This document shows positions 1 to 7,614 of a DNA stretch of 53,851 nt, piece after piece. Position numbers and translations under genes: made by a program. The stretch is taken from NCBI GenBank assembly GCA_019247075.1, contig JAFAPR010000216.1:1-53851 (forward strand), written 5' to 3'. Under the pieces are notes generated by a model. It was given only the letters and a program-made list of their open reading frames with translations. It was not told the origin of the DNA and searched no databases. The DNA is from Solirubrobacterales bacterium. Its GTDB lineage: Bacteria > Actinomycetota > Thermoleophilia > Solirubrobacterales > Solirubrobacteraceae. Every line of letters starts with the position of its first letter. The stretch's first letter is position 1.

Positions 1-498
1 CGGTTGCGTGAGCAGGCCTATCTGGACGCAATCGCCAGGGAAGCGCTGCGCGTCCGCACCGTCATCCCTGGCGTCGGACGGGTGGTTCAGGATCGGCCGT
101 TTGCACTCAACGGCTACGAGGTCCCGGTCGGCATGGAGATAAACCCGTCGATTCAGACCATGCACATGCGCGCGGATCTGTATCCACAGCCGAGGGTCTT
201 TAAGCCCGAGCGTTTCCTGGGCTCCAACGCGCCGGACACCTACGCCTGGCTGCCATTCGGTGGGGGCACCCGCCGGTGCCTGGGCGCGAGCTTCGCGATG
301 ACAGAGATGCGGGTCGTGCTCGACCGCGTGCTGGAGCGCGCCAGCCTGGTCGCCGCCGACCCCAAGACATCGAAGGTCCAGTTCCGGGTGATCACGCTCG
401 CGCCCAAGAGCGGGGTGCGCGTCGTGCAGACCCGGCCGCCGAAGGAGGCCCGGCGGAGCGTGGCGAACGAATTCGTCGCGGTGTCGGTGGCGCCTTAG
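1..498 (+). CDS. Cytochrome P450, C-terminal part (5' end outside window)
   Basis: The frame is open at the left edge, so this is the last ~165 residues of a P450, a haem-thiolate monooxygenase. Visible in order: the helix-K ExxR motif (EALR, residues 14-17 of the visible part), a KPERF motif near 68-72, and the haem-binding loop FGGGTRRCLG with the cysteine ligand at about residue 93. The gene ends at TAG 496-498, convergent with a VOC gene. Substrate cannot be inferred from this part. The family call is secure; the gene is incomplete only because of the window edge. Confidence 0.93.
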   Translation, partial: RLREQAYLDAIAREALRVRTVIPGVGRVVQDRPFALNGYEVPVGMEINPSIQTMHMRADLYPQPRVFKPERFLGSNAPDTYAWLPFGGGTRRCLGASFAMTEMRVVLDRVLERASLVAADPKTSKVQFRVITLAPKSGVRVVQTRPPKEARRSVANEFVAVSVAP

Positions 499-549
499 CG
501 TTCCATGTCCCACGGCGCGTCCCAACCCGGGCGCCACTCCAGCACGACG

Positions 550-915
550 TCACATCGCTTTGGGGTCGCCGGCGTCCGCGCCGGGATCCTTACGTGCCAA
601 GCCGAACGGGCTTCCCTCAGAGTCCTTACAGACCGCCCACTGCACACCCGGGTGGACCACGCTCCCGCCCAGCGCCCTGACTTGCTCAAGCGCCGCCTCG
701 AGATCGCCAACCGAGAAATACGGCAGCGAGGCCGAGTCTCCGGGCCCGCGACCACGGGGGTGCAGGCCGACGGCGGAACCCTCCCCGCGCGTCTGCCAAC
801 CCTCCCCTTCGCTCTCGGCACGAACGTCGAACGTCGCGCCGAGAAAGTCAGACCAAAAGTGCCGCGCGCGGTCAGGGTCGTCGGCTGGAAACTCGATCAG
901 CGATAGGTGGCCCAT
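550..915 (-). CDS. VOC-family (glyoxalase/bleomycin-resistance-like) protein
   Basis: A 122-residue single-domain protein of the vicinal oxygen chelate fold. It opens with a typical first strand (MGHLSLIEFPADDPDRARHF), where the metal-ligand histidine or glutamate usually sits, and later has the DLEAALEQVRALGG helix and DSEGSPFGL motif near the end. The reading frame extends upstream to 1170, but the family similarity begins at ATG 915-913, which I take as the start. It is divergent from the SHOCT gene at 1067 and convergent with the P450. The substrate is unknown; VOC proteins of this size range from dioxygenases to resistance proteins. Confidence 0.8.
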   Translation of the reverse strand: MGHLSLIEFPADDPDRARHFWSDFLGATFDVRAESEGEGWQTRGEGSAVGLHPRGRGPGDSASLPYFSVGDLEAALEQVRALGGSVVHPGVQWAVCKDSEGSPFGLARKDPGADAGDPKAM

Positions 916-1066
916 GGCGCACACCATAACCCCGGACATACAAGCGGGTCGCGAGGGGGCCCCCTTGCGAGACGTGGCGTCCGGCGGGATGATTAGAGGA
1001 AGAAGGAGTTCGAACAAAGCACGCGAATGAATTCGAACCAACGGACCGGACCGGAGGCGAACCCAA

Positions 1067-1477
1067 TTGCTGATCACTGCGGCGTCGTATCCCTTCCTGA
1101 ATGTCCTCTGGGACATCCTCATCGTCTGTGCATGGATCATCTTCATCTGGCTCGCAATCACCGTTTTCATCGACCTCTTTCGCCGTCACGACACCTCGGG
1201 CTGGGCCAAAGCTGGGTGGGTGATCTTCATCGTCGTTCTCCCTTGGATCGGCGTCCTGGTCTACCTGATCGTCAATCACGCCGGGATGGCTGAGCGAAGG
1301 ACCAGGGAGACCCAGGCCGCGCAAGCGCATTTGGACGAGTACGTGCGCAGGACCGCCGGCACCGGCGGACCGGCGAGTGAGATCGAGAAGGCCAAGCAGC
1401 TGCTCGACAGCGGCGCGATCACGCAGGCGGAGTTCGACGCGATCAAGGCCAGGGCGCTCGGGAGCAGCGCCGTCTGA
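1067..1477 (+). CDS. Two-helix membrane protein with C-terminal SHOCT domain
   Basis: 136 residues. Two hydrophobic helices (about 9-36 and 45-67) resemble the phospholipase D N-terminal (PLDc_N) transmembrane pair, with the RRHDTSGWAKAGW linker typical of that family. The C-terminus (about 105-131) is a SHOCT domain, with LLDSGAITQAEFDAIK visible. I choose the TTG at 1067 because GGAGG at 1053-1057 sits nine bases upstream and the helix pair begins straight after; the ATG at 1027 is in another frame. Such proteins are common in actinobacteria and their role is not known. Confidence 0.82.
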   Translation: MLITAASYPFLNVLWDILIVCAWIIFIWLAITVFIDLFRRHDTSGWAKAGWVIFIVVLPWIGVLVYLIVNHAGMAERRTRETQAAQAHLDEYVRRTAGTGGPASEIEKAKQLLDSGAITQAEFDAIKARALGSSAV

Positions 1478-1554
1478 TTCTGGACTCGTGCGGGCTGACC
1501 CGCTGCGACGGGGTTGCGGGCTGCGCCTCGGTTAGGGCCTGGGCCGCGCTCCGT

Positions 1555-2031
1555 TTATACGACGGGGCCCTGGCTTGGAGCCGGCGCGGGTGTGGGGGCA
1601 CTCGGCGGTTGCCGTCCGCTTCCGGGGTTGGGCAGCCTTCGCCATTCGGCGATCTTGCCGTCGCGGATCAGAAACGCGGTCGCGGCGAGAGCGCCGGTAC
1701 CCGCGCCGCAGTCGCCGCCGACGCGCTGCGTGAGGCGGAACGTGGCGTACGTGTAGACGCCACGGCGTACGGTCGCGACCAGCCGCGCGCCGCACGGAAG
1801 CAGCTGGTTGAACTCCAGCACCTGCGCGCGACTCGTGACGCGGACCGGCGGGGTCCCATTCTCGACGATGGCAGGTAGGGTGAAATACGAGGCCGCCTTC
1901 TCAAGCTCGCCGGCCGTGAGCGCGCGCGCCCATGCGCGAATCACATCGGGGTGCATGGCTGACCCGCAACCGAAACACGCCAGAGCTCCCGCGATCGCGA
2001 ACGCGGCAAGCGGGTCATGACGAGCGCGCAC
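1555..2031 (-). CDS. Putative NTF2/SnoaL-like lipoprotein or secreted protein
   Basis: The frame is open from 2166, but its first part overlaps the plus-strand YciI gene, so an internal start is needed. GTG at 2031 gives a short hydrophobic leader ending in ALACFGCG, a possible lipobox with cysteine; ATG at 1956 would remove it. The body (HPDVIRAWARALTAGELEKAASYF ...) looks like the alpha+beta barrel of NTF2-like proteins, ending in an IRDGKIAEWRRL segment typical of SnoaL-like sequences. A proline-rich tail follows. Substrate and role are unknown; the start is uncertain. Confidence 0.6.
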   Translation of the reverse strand: MRARHDPLAAFAIAGALACFGCGSAMHPDVIRAWARALTAGELEKAASYFTLPAIVENGTPPVRVTSRAQVLEFNQLLPCGARLVATVRRGVYTYATFRLTQRVGGDCGAGTGALAATAFLIRDGKIAEWRRLPNPGSGRQPPSAPTPAPAPSQGPVV

Positions 2032-2140
2032 CGGCTGATCGTCGCACAGCCAACGCGCCCGAGCGAATGACCTCGAGTCGCCGGTCGACGTTGAGATCAG
2101 ACGCGCGACGATGACCGCCAGCCGGCGTAGAGTCCGCTGC

Positions 2141-2440
2141 ATGCCCACCTTCGTGCTGCGCCTCATCGCTCCGCGCCCGAACTTCGCTCAGACTCTGACC
2201 GACTCGGAGCAGGCGATCATGAACAGCCACGCCGCTCACTGGCGCCCCTACCTCGAGCGTGGCGACATGGTCGTGTTCGGACCTGTCCTCACCGACGAGG
2301 ACTCGTACGGCATCGCGGTTGTCGAGACGGACGACGAGCAGGCGCTGCGCGAGTTCGCCGCCCAGGACCCGGTGGTGACGACTCGAACTGCGGCCTTTGA
2401 GCTAGGGCGGCTGGCCGCGGGCCACGTCCGCGTACGCTGA
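2141..2440 (+). CDS. YciI-like (YCII domain) protein
   Basis: A 99-residue YciI-type protein: the HAAHWRPYLERGDMVVFGP stretch carries the conserved histidine and the G-D-...-GP pattern of the family, followed by a ferredoxin-like second half (IAVVETDDEQALREFAAQDPV). The length is normal for the family. ATG 2141 is used because the family starts there; the ten extra upstream codons do not fit. Members are small dimeric enzymes of mostly unknown substrate. Divergent from the NTF2-like gene. Confidence 0.82.
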   Translation: MPTFVLRLIAPRPNFAQTLTDSEQAIMNSHAAHWRPYLERGDMVVFGPVLTDEDSYGIAVVETDDEQALREFAAQDPVVTTRTAAFELGRLAAGHVRVR

Positions 2441-2519
2441 CCGGCGTCGAACATGTGTGAGTCAATAGAGCGCAGCGCTGGATACGACCCGCCGCAGCAC
2501 CAGGCGGCATGCCACCATG

Positions 2520-2621
2520 ATGGCCGTGAACGCCCAAAGGGCTAGCCGCCCCGTCAGCCACATCAGCCGGGCCTACAGCGACAGGGTCGAGGTGCGGGGC
2601 GGGATCTGTGCGGAGAGGTGA
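2520..2621 (+). pseudogene. Displaced N-terminal fragment of the citryl-CoA-lyase-like gene
   Basis: From ATG 2520 this frame encodes about 33 residues ending ISRAYSDRVEVRG before it runs out at TGA 2619. The main frame, starting from roughly 2600, reads RDLCGEVMGRLSFTEYF. Joined, the two give one continuous N-terminus (DRVEVRG-RDLCGEVMG) as expected for the family. One base added near 2597-2601 would restore it. This is either a true frameshift or a sequencing/assembly error. Confidence 0.6.
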
Positions 2622-3322
2622 TGGGCAGGTTGAGCTTCACGGAGTATTTCCACCTCTTGCTGACCGGGCGTGAGCCGACGGACGATCAGCGCTTCTTCCT
2701 GGACCTGCTCCTGATCGCAATCGCCGAGCACGGGATGATGCCGAGCAATGTCGCGGCACGGATGACGCTCGCTGCCGATCCGGGATCACTTCAAGGCGCT
2801 GTCGCGGCGGGGATCCTCGGCTGCGGTCCGGTGATACTGGGCACGTCGGAGGAATGCGCGCGGCTCCTCGAACAGGCCCAGGGCGAAGTGGCCGCCGGCG
2901 GTGTGGCCGAACAGGTTGCGCAGGGAATCGCGCGCACCGTCCACGCCTCAGGGAGGAGGATGCCCGGCTTCGGTCATCCGATCCACCGCCCCATCGATCC
3001 CCGCGCCGAACGAATCCTTGAGCTGGCTGATGCTCGCGGGGTAAGCGGATCGCACCTCCTGCTCGCTCGCAGTTTCCGTGAGGCCGTGGCGAAGGCCTGG
3101 GGCAAGCCGCTCACCATGAACGTCGCGATGCCTATCGCCGCCGTCATGCTCGACCTCGGCTTCTCTGCGGCCACGGTGAAGGCCGTGCCCATCCTGGCAC
3201 GCACGGCCGGTCTGCTCGCGCACCTCGCCGAGGAGCGAAAGCATCCGGCTGGCTTCTTCATGGCGGCTAACGCCGAGCAGGCGGTCGACTACGAGCGCCA
3301 GCCCGAGGAGGATGTTCGCTGA
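2618..3322 (+). CDS. Citrate synthase-like / citryl-CoA lyase family protein (main frame)
   Basis: 234 residues of the citrate synthase superfamily in the shorter citryl-CoA lyase branch. Visible features: FTEYFHLLLTGREPT near the start, an AEHGMMPS loop, and the active-site GFGHPIH segment with histidine near residue 120. The first start codons in frame (GTG 2618, ATG 2621) fall inside the conserved region, and the missing N-terminus lies upstream in another frame, so the intact gene probably began near 2520. The family cleaves or forms citryl-CoA-like thioesters. The stop overlaps the start of the next gene, a CoA ligase, which suggests a joint acyl-CoA pathway (inference). Confidence 0.78.
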   Translation: MMGRLSFTEYFHLLLTGREPTDDQRFFLDLLLIAIAEHGMMPSNVAARMTLAADPGSLQGAVAAGILGCGPVILGTSEECARLLEQAQGEVAAGGVAEQVAQGIARTVHASGRRMPGFGHPIHRPIDPRAERILELADARGVSGSHLLLARSFREAVAKAWGKPLTMNVAMPIAAVMLDLGFSAATVKAVPILARTAGLLAHLAEERKHPAGFFMAANAEQAVDYERQPEEDVR

Positions 3323-4623
3323 AGCCTGGGTCCGCGGCCCAAACGCTGCCCTGGGCCGAGCAGCTCGCCGGCGATGAGACGGCGTATCACCGCCAACTCG
3401 GCTACCTGTTCGACCGCTCGCCGTTATATCGCGAGAAGCTAAGAGCGGCGGGGTTCGGTTCGGCCCGTGCCGCCGGAGGGCTGGCGGAGATCGGGCAATT
3501 ACCGCTCACCGAGAAGCGAGAGATCAGTGAATCCTGCACGAGCGAGAACCCGATCGGCGCTCATGTGTGTGTGCCCCCGGACCAGATCGTCCGGATCTAC
3601 TCCACGAGCGGTACCGCCGGAACGCCCGCCTACATTCCCCTCACCGCGAGTGATCTCGAGAACTGGGTCCTGGGCTCGTCGCGCAGCTACGGGGCCTCCG
3701 GAATCACCTCCGGGCAGCGCATCGTCAGCACCTATAACGCCGGCCCGTTCGTGGCCGGCGCGGCACTTGCCGCCTTCGAGCGCCTAGGCCTCTTGCACAT
3801 CCCAGTTGGAATCGGGAGCACCGAGCGCCTGATGCGGGCGGTCGAGCTGCTCAGACCCGAAGCGGTTGCGCTCACACCCTCGTACGCCGCCTACGCGGTG
3901 GAGTGGGCCGATGAGCGCGGATTCGATCTCCGCGGTTCGAGCGTCGAGCACCTGCTCGTTGCGGGAGAGCCTGGCGGTGGGGAGCCGGCCTTTCGTACGC
4001 ACCTTGAAAGATCATGGGGTGCGCTCGTCACCGAGGCGATGGGGGTTGGCGACATCGGCCCATCGCTGTTCGGCGAGTGCGAGCGCAAGCAAGGGATGCA
4101 CCTGGGCGCACGGGGCTTCGTTCACATGGAGCTGATAGACCACGAGACCGGCGCGATCGTCGAGATGCAGGACGGCGCGACCGGCGAGCTGGTCCTGACC
4201 CACCTTTGCCATCGCGCCGCCCCACTGCTGAGATTCCGCACCCGCGACCACGTTCGCGTATGGACGAGCCCGTGCAAGTGTGGTCGCACCAGCCCGCGGC
4301 TGCGGTGCATCGGCCGCACCGACGACATGCTCATTGTCCGCGGCGTCAACGTCTTCCCCGCGGCGATCCGCGAAGTGGTGAGTGCCTTCGCGCCCGATGT
4401 CAGCGGCCACATCCTGGTTAGACCGCAGACCCCAGCCGTCAAGCAGGATCCACCGCTTCCGGTCGCGGTCGAGCTGGGCCGCGGGCGAGCTGCAGATTCC
4501 TCGCTCGCCGATGCCATTCGTGAGAGACTGCGCGAGGTGCTCATCGTCCAGACACGGGTGGATCTGGTGCCGTGGGGCAGCCTGGAGCGCAGCGAATACA
4601 AATCGAAGCTCGTCGAACGCTGA
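3319..4623 (+). CDS. Phenylacetate-CoA ligase-like AMP-forming acyl-CoA ligase, probable CTG start
   Basis: Adenylate-forming ligase of the PaaK type, 434 residues if started at CTG 3319. The N-terminal part (LPWAEQLAGDETAYHRQLGYLF ...) is typical. The ATP-binding loop YSTSGTAGTP is near residues 93-102, and a C-terminal domain with CKCGRTSPRLRCIGRTDDM and VRGVNVFP follows. No ATG, GTG or TTG occurs in this frame between the stop at 3268 and GTG 3565, yet the conserved N-terminus lies in that interval. GAGGAGG at 3305-3311 is seven bases before CTG 3319, and CTG overlaps the TGA of the upstream gene. The acid substrate is unknown. Confidence 0.82.
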   Translation: MKPGSAAQTLPWAEQLAGDETAYHRQLGYLFDRSPLYREKLRAAGFGSARAAGGLAEIGQLPLTEKREISESCTSENPIGAHVCVPPDQIVRIYSTSGTAGTPAYIPLTASDLENWVLGSSRSYGASGITSGQRIVSTYNAGPFVAGAALAAFERLGLLHIPVGIGSTERLMRAVELLRPEAVALTPSYAAYAVEWADERGFDLRGSSVEHLLVAGEPGGGEPAFRTHLERSWGALVTEAMGVGDIGPSLFGECERKQGMHLGARGFVHMELIDHETGAIVEMQDGATGELVLTHLCHRAAPLLRFRTRDHVRVWTSPCKCGRTSPRLRCIGRTDDMLIVRGVNVFPAAIREVVSAFAPDVSGHILVRPQTPAVKQDPPLPVAVELGRGRAADSSLADAIRERLREVLIVQTRVDLVPWGSLERSEYKSKLVER

Positions 4624-4711
4624 CGCGGTGCCCGAGGGACTAAAAGCTCCGCGTGGAGCCGACGAGTACAGCATCGGCCCATACCACGACAAGCGAGAGA
4701 ACGAGGATCAG

Positions 4712-5404
4712 ATGGCTGATAACACGTTGAGCATCCTGACGCCTAGCGTCAACAACCTGACCGTTCGGATCCTGGTCCGAGCTGCTGGGCTCGATTTCGA
4801 GGAGCGCGACGTTTGGGGAAAGAAGGACGAGCCGGCCTTTATCGCTAAGGACCCCGCGCAGCTGACGCCGCTACTCGAGGAGGAGGGCCTTCCCAACGGC
4901 TCGCTCTGGGAGAGCTGCGCGATCATGGCCTACCTCTGTGACAAGCACCGGCTCGACCACCTCTACCCCCAAGATCTCGGAGAGCGGGCGATGCTCAACA
5001 GCGCGATGTTCTACCTGATCGGCACGCTCTACCCGTACGTCGCTCGAGCCACCTACCCCGTGCTGAGCTTCCCGCAATACGCCGGCGAAGTCGCGACTGC
5101 TCCCGACGCCGATAGCGCCATGAAAGCGCGGGCTCGGGACGACGCAGAGGCGGCGCTGGCAAAGCCGCTCGAGGCCTTCCACACGTTCTTCATCGGCGAC
5201 AAGCAGTTCATCGGCCGCAACGCACCGTCGATCGCCGACATACGCCTGGCCGCGACGCTCGAGTTCCTGCGCGCGATCGACTACGACCTCCCGGCCTGGG
5301 CTGAGGAATACATGACCGCTGTCGAGACGGCGCTCGGAGACGCCTACTCGGAGCCGGCTTCGGATGTGCGCGGCTATGTATCGTCGGTCAGGGCGCCCGC
5401 TTGA
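4712..5404 (+). CDS. Glutathione S-transferase-like protein
   Basis: 230 residues with a GST architecture. The N-terminal thioredoxin-like fold (STPSVNNLTVRILVRAAGLDFEERDVW type, about 1-80) carries the ES..I motif (LWESCAIMAYLCDKH). An all-helical C-terminal domain (FIGRNAPSIADIRLAATLEFL) has the conserved SIAD N-capping box. Start at ATG 4712, five bases after GAGG; the upstream open frame overlaps the ligase. Actinobacteria usually lack glutathione, so a different thiol or a non-catalytic role is possible. Confidence 0.85.
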   Translation: MADNTLSILTPSVNNLTVRILVRAAGLDFEERDVWGKKDEPAFIAKDPAQLTPLLEEEGLPNGSLWESCAIMAYLCDKHRLDHLYPQDLGERAMLNSAMFYLIGTLYPYVARATYPVLSFPQYAGEVATAPDADSAMKARARDDAEAALAKPLEAFHTFFIGDKQFIGRNAPSIADIRLAATLEFLRAIDYDLPAWAEEYMTAVETALGDAYSEPASDVRGYVSSVRAPA

Positions 5405-5461
5405 CAGCGACCCGGCGGCTCACCGGCCGCGGGCGGACCGCGGCGATCGGAGCGTGCTCGC

Positions 5462-5779
5462 TCAGCCGGCGAGCATCGGCGACGGCGGGATCCGCGTGTT
5501 GCCGTGGATCTCGGAGATGATCATGCCTACCTCGTCCACGTAGCACCAGCTCCACTCCTCGCCCGGTTCCAGCGAGCGGATCAGGGGGTGGCCGGTCGCT
5601 CGCTCGTGGGCGGTGGCATGGCGATTTGGGGAGTCGTCGCAGCAGCCCACGTGCCCGCAGGTCAAGCAGATGCGGAGGTGCAGCCAAACACCCCCGTCGC
5701 GCAGGCAATCCTCACACCCGGCGACGCTCCCGGGCAGCTGCAGAACTTTGATCTCGTCCAGATGCGTGCAGGTAGCCAT
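5462..5779 (-). CDS. UBP-type zinc finger protein
   Basis: 105 residues with the zinc-finger UBP pattern: CTHLD at the N-terminus, then CEDCLRDGGVWLHLRICLTCGHVGCCDDSPNRHATAHERATGHPL, which gives the Cys/His metal ligands in the expected order. ATG 5779 is preceded on the minus strand by AGGGGA with good spacing. Stand-alone UBP fingers are common in actinobacteria and their function there is not established. It lies downstream of the dienelactone hydrolase on the same strand, with a 28-base gap. Confidence 0.85.
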   Translation of the reverse strand: MATCTHLDEIKVLQLPGSVAGCEDCLRDGGVWLHLRICLTCGHVGCCDDSPNRHATAHERATGHPLIRSLEPGEEWSWCYVDEVGMIISEIHGNTRIPPSPMLAG

Positions 5780-5807
5780 ATGGCTTCCCCTTTCCGGGTT
5801 TAGGTCC

Positions 5808-6548
5808 TCAGGAGAGCGTGCGCGCCAACAGCGCGCGTAGCTCGCGAAAGTGGCGCTCCCGCGCGGCTTCGTTGTAGGCGGGGGTGTCCGCCATCGTGTA
5901 CCCGTGCTGGGCGCCGGCGTAGACATCGGCGCTGTAGCGGGCGCCGGCTTCACTCAGTGCCTGCTCGAGCGTGGAGATCTGCTCCGGGGTCATGCTCCGA
6001 TCCTGGTCGGCGAAGCCGAAATAGAGCTCGGCCTTGATGTTGCCCGCCGAGAGATGCGGGCTGTCCGGAGCGTCGGTGACGAGCCCACCGGCGTGGAAGC
6101 CGGCCAGCGCGGCGACCCGGTCGGGGTGGGCCGCCGCGATCCGCCAAGCGAGGCGCGCGCCCATGCAGTACCCGGTGATCGCCACCGGTCCCTGAGCCCC
6201 AGTCCGCGCGAGGTAATCCAGATAGGCGGCCCCGTCGGCGGCGAGTCGCTCGGCCGTGAGCTCGTCCATCAATGGCCGCAGCGACTGGAAGAAGCCCGCG
6301 CGCTGTTCGGGGTCGCTCATGTCCGGCACCGGTGGCACCGGCGAGCGGCCCGCGCGGTAGAAGACGTTCGGGGCGAGCACGATGTAGTCGTCGGAGGCGA
6401 TACGGTCGACCATCTCATCGATCGTGGGACGCAGCCCGTAGGCATCCATGATGAACAGGACGCCCGGGTGGGGATCGTCGTCTGGCCGCGAGAGATAGGC
6501 GTTGGCGACGCCATCGGGGGTGGTGATGTCGACGCTTGAGCTGTTCAT
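5808..6548 (-). CDS. Dienelactone hydrolase family protein
   Basis: 246 residues, alpha/beta hydrolase of the dienelactone hydrolase family. The nucleophile elbow GYCMGA places cysteine at 128; the acid is in FADQD (181 or 183) and the histidine at 215 in AQHGYTM, the Cys-Asp-His triad of the family. ATG start at 6548. It follows hpnH by 58 bases on the same strand, so it may be read with the hopanoid operon, but no functional link is evident. Substrates of such enzymes range from dienelactones to other small esters. Confidence 0.88.
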   Translation of the reverse strand: MNSSSVDITTPDGVANAYLSRPDDDPHPGVLFIMDAYGLRPTIDEMVDRIASDDYIVLAPNVFYRAGRSPVPPVPDMSDPEQRAGFFQSLRPLMDELTAERLAADGAAYLDYLARTGAQGPVAITGYCMGARLAWRIAAAHPDRVAALAGFHAGGLVTDAPDSPHLSAGNIKAELYFGFADQDRSMTPEQISTLEQALSEAGARYSADVYAGAQHGYTMADTPAYNEAARERHFRELRALLARTLS

Positions 6549-6606
6549 TGCCGAAACGATCGCATGCCGGTCGCGCGGTCCGGGGGCTAACGCGAGTCCA
6601 GCGGCC

Positions 6607-7611
6607 TCAACTGCGCAGCGTCGCGGCGAGCGCTCTGTGGGGCGCGCGCACCATCTCCGTGATCGCTGTGGGCTCGTAGCCGCAGTGAGCCATGCAGTTG
6701 TCGCAGCGGGGGTCGCGGCCGCGACCGTAGCGGTCCCAGTCGGTCTCCTCGATCAGCTCGCGGTAGCTCTTCGCATAACCGTCGCCCATCAGGTAGCAGG
6801 GTCGCTGCCAGCCGAAGATCGAGTAGCTAGGGATTCCCCACGCGGTGCACGGGAAGTCCACTCGTCCCTCGAGAAAGTCCAGGTAGAGAGGGGAGTGGTT
6901 CAGTCGCCAGCGTCGCCGCCGGCCGTCGGCAAAGGCGGCTCGGAACAGGCGACGGGTCTGCTCGACGCCGGGAAAGTGGTCCTGGTCGGGGGCTTTCTCG
7001 TACGCGTAGGCGGGTGAGATCATCATCTGATCGACCCGGAGCTCGTCGTTGAGGTAGTCGAGCACCTCGCGGATTGTTTGCGGGGTGTCGTGCGAGAAGA
7101 AGGTCGTGTTGGTGGTTACGCGAAAGCCGCGCCCCTTGGCCTCTAGGATCGCCTCCACCGCCTTGTCGAAGACCCCCTCGCGGCAGACCGAGCGGTCGTG
7201 GCGCTCGCGCAAGCCATCCATGTGCACGGCCCACGCGAAGTAGGGAGATGGCTTGAAGCGGTCCATCTTCTTGCCCATCAGAAGAGCGTTGGTGCAGAGG
7301 TAGACGAACCGCTTGCGCCCTATCAGCTCGGCGGCGATCAGGTCGATCTCGGGATGGACCAGCGGCTCGCCACCTGCGATCGAGACTACCGGCGCACCGC
7401 ACTCCTCGACGGCGGCGATCGCGTCCTGCACCGGCATCCGCCGCTTGAGGACGTGGTCCGGGTGCTGGATCTTGCCGCAGCCGGCGCAGGCCAGGTTGCA
7501 CTGGAACAGTGGCTCGAGTTCGAGCACGAGCGCGTACTTGTGTCGCCGTCGGAGGCGCTGCGAGACGATGTAGCCGCCAACCTTGACGCTCTGCCTGACC
7601 GGGACCGCCAT
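6607..7611 (-). CDS. hpnH: HpnH, adenosyl-hopene transferase (radical SAM)
   Basis: 334 residues. The radical SAM cluster motif CNLACAGC gives cysteines 38, 42 and 45, followed by [12 protein letters not shown]. The C-terminal [12 protein letters not shown] cysteine set is typical of HpnH. The enzyme joins a 5'-deoxyadenosyl group from SAM to diploptene to give adenosylhopane, the first step of extended hopanoids. ATG 7611 is three bases after the stop of the HpnG-IspH gene, so this is the last gene of the hopanoid operon. Confidence 0.95.
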   Translation of the reverse strand: MAVPVRQSVKVGGYIVSQRLRRRHKYALVLELEPLFQCNLACAGCGKIQHPDHVLKRRMPVQDAIAAVEECGAPVVSIAGGEPLVHPEIDLIAAELIGRKRFVYLCTNALLMGKKMDRFKPSPYFAWAVHMDGLRERHDRSVCREGVFDKAVEAILEAKGRGFRVTTNTTFFSHDTPQTIREVLDYLNDELRVDQMMISPAYAYEKAPDQDHFPGVEQTRRLFRAAFADGRRRRWRLNHSPLYLDFLEGRVDFPCTAWGIPSYSIFGWQRPCYLMGDGYAKSYRELIEETDWDRYGRGRDPRCDNCMAHCGYEPTAITEMVRAPHRALAATLRS

Positions 7612-7614
7612 CGG

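Noticed and set aside
495-821. Minus-strand frame ending VVLEWRPGWDAPWDMER
   Set aside because: Overlaps the VOC gene in another frame; the tail looks protein-like but there is no domain, and the rest is arginine-rich shadow sequence.
1490-1503. Short GCGGG/CCCGC hairpin after the SHOCT gene
   Set aside because: Only five base pairs with no U-tract; such stems are frequent at this GC content.
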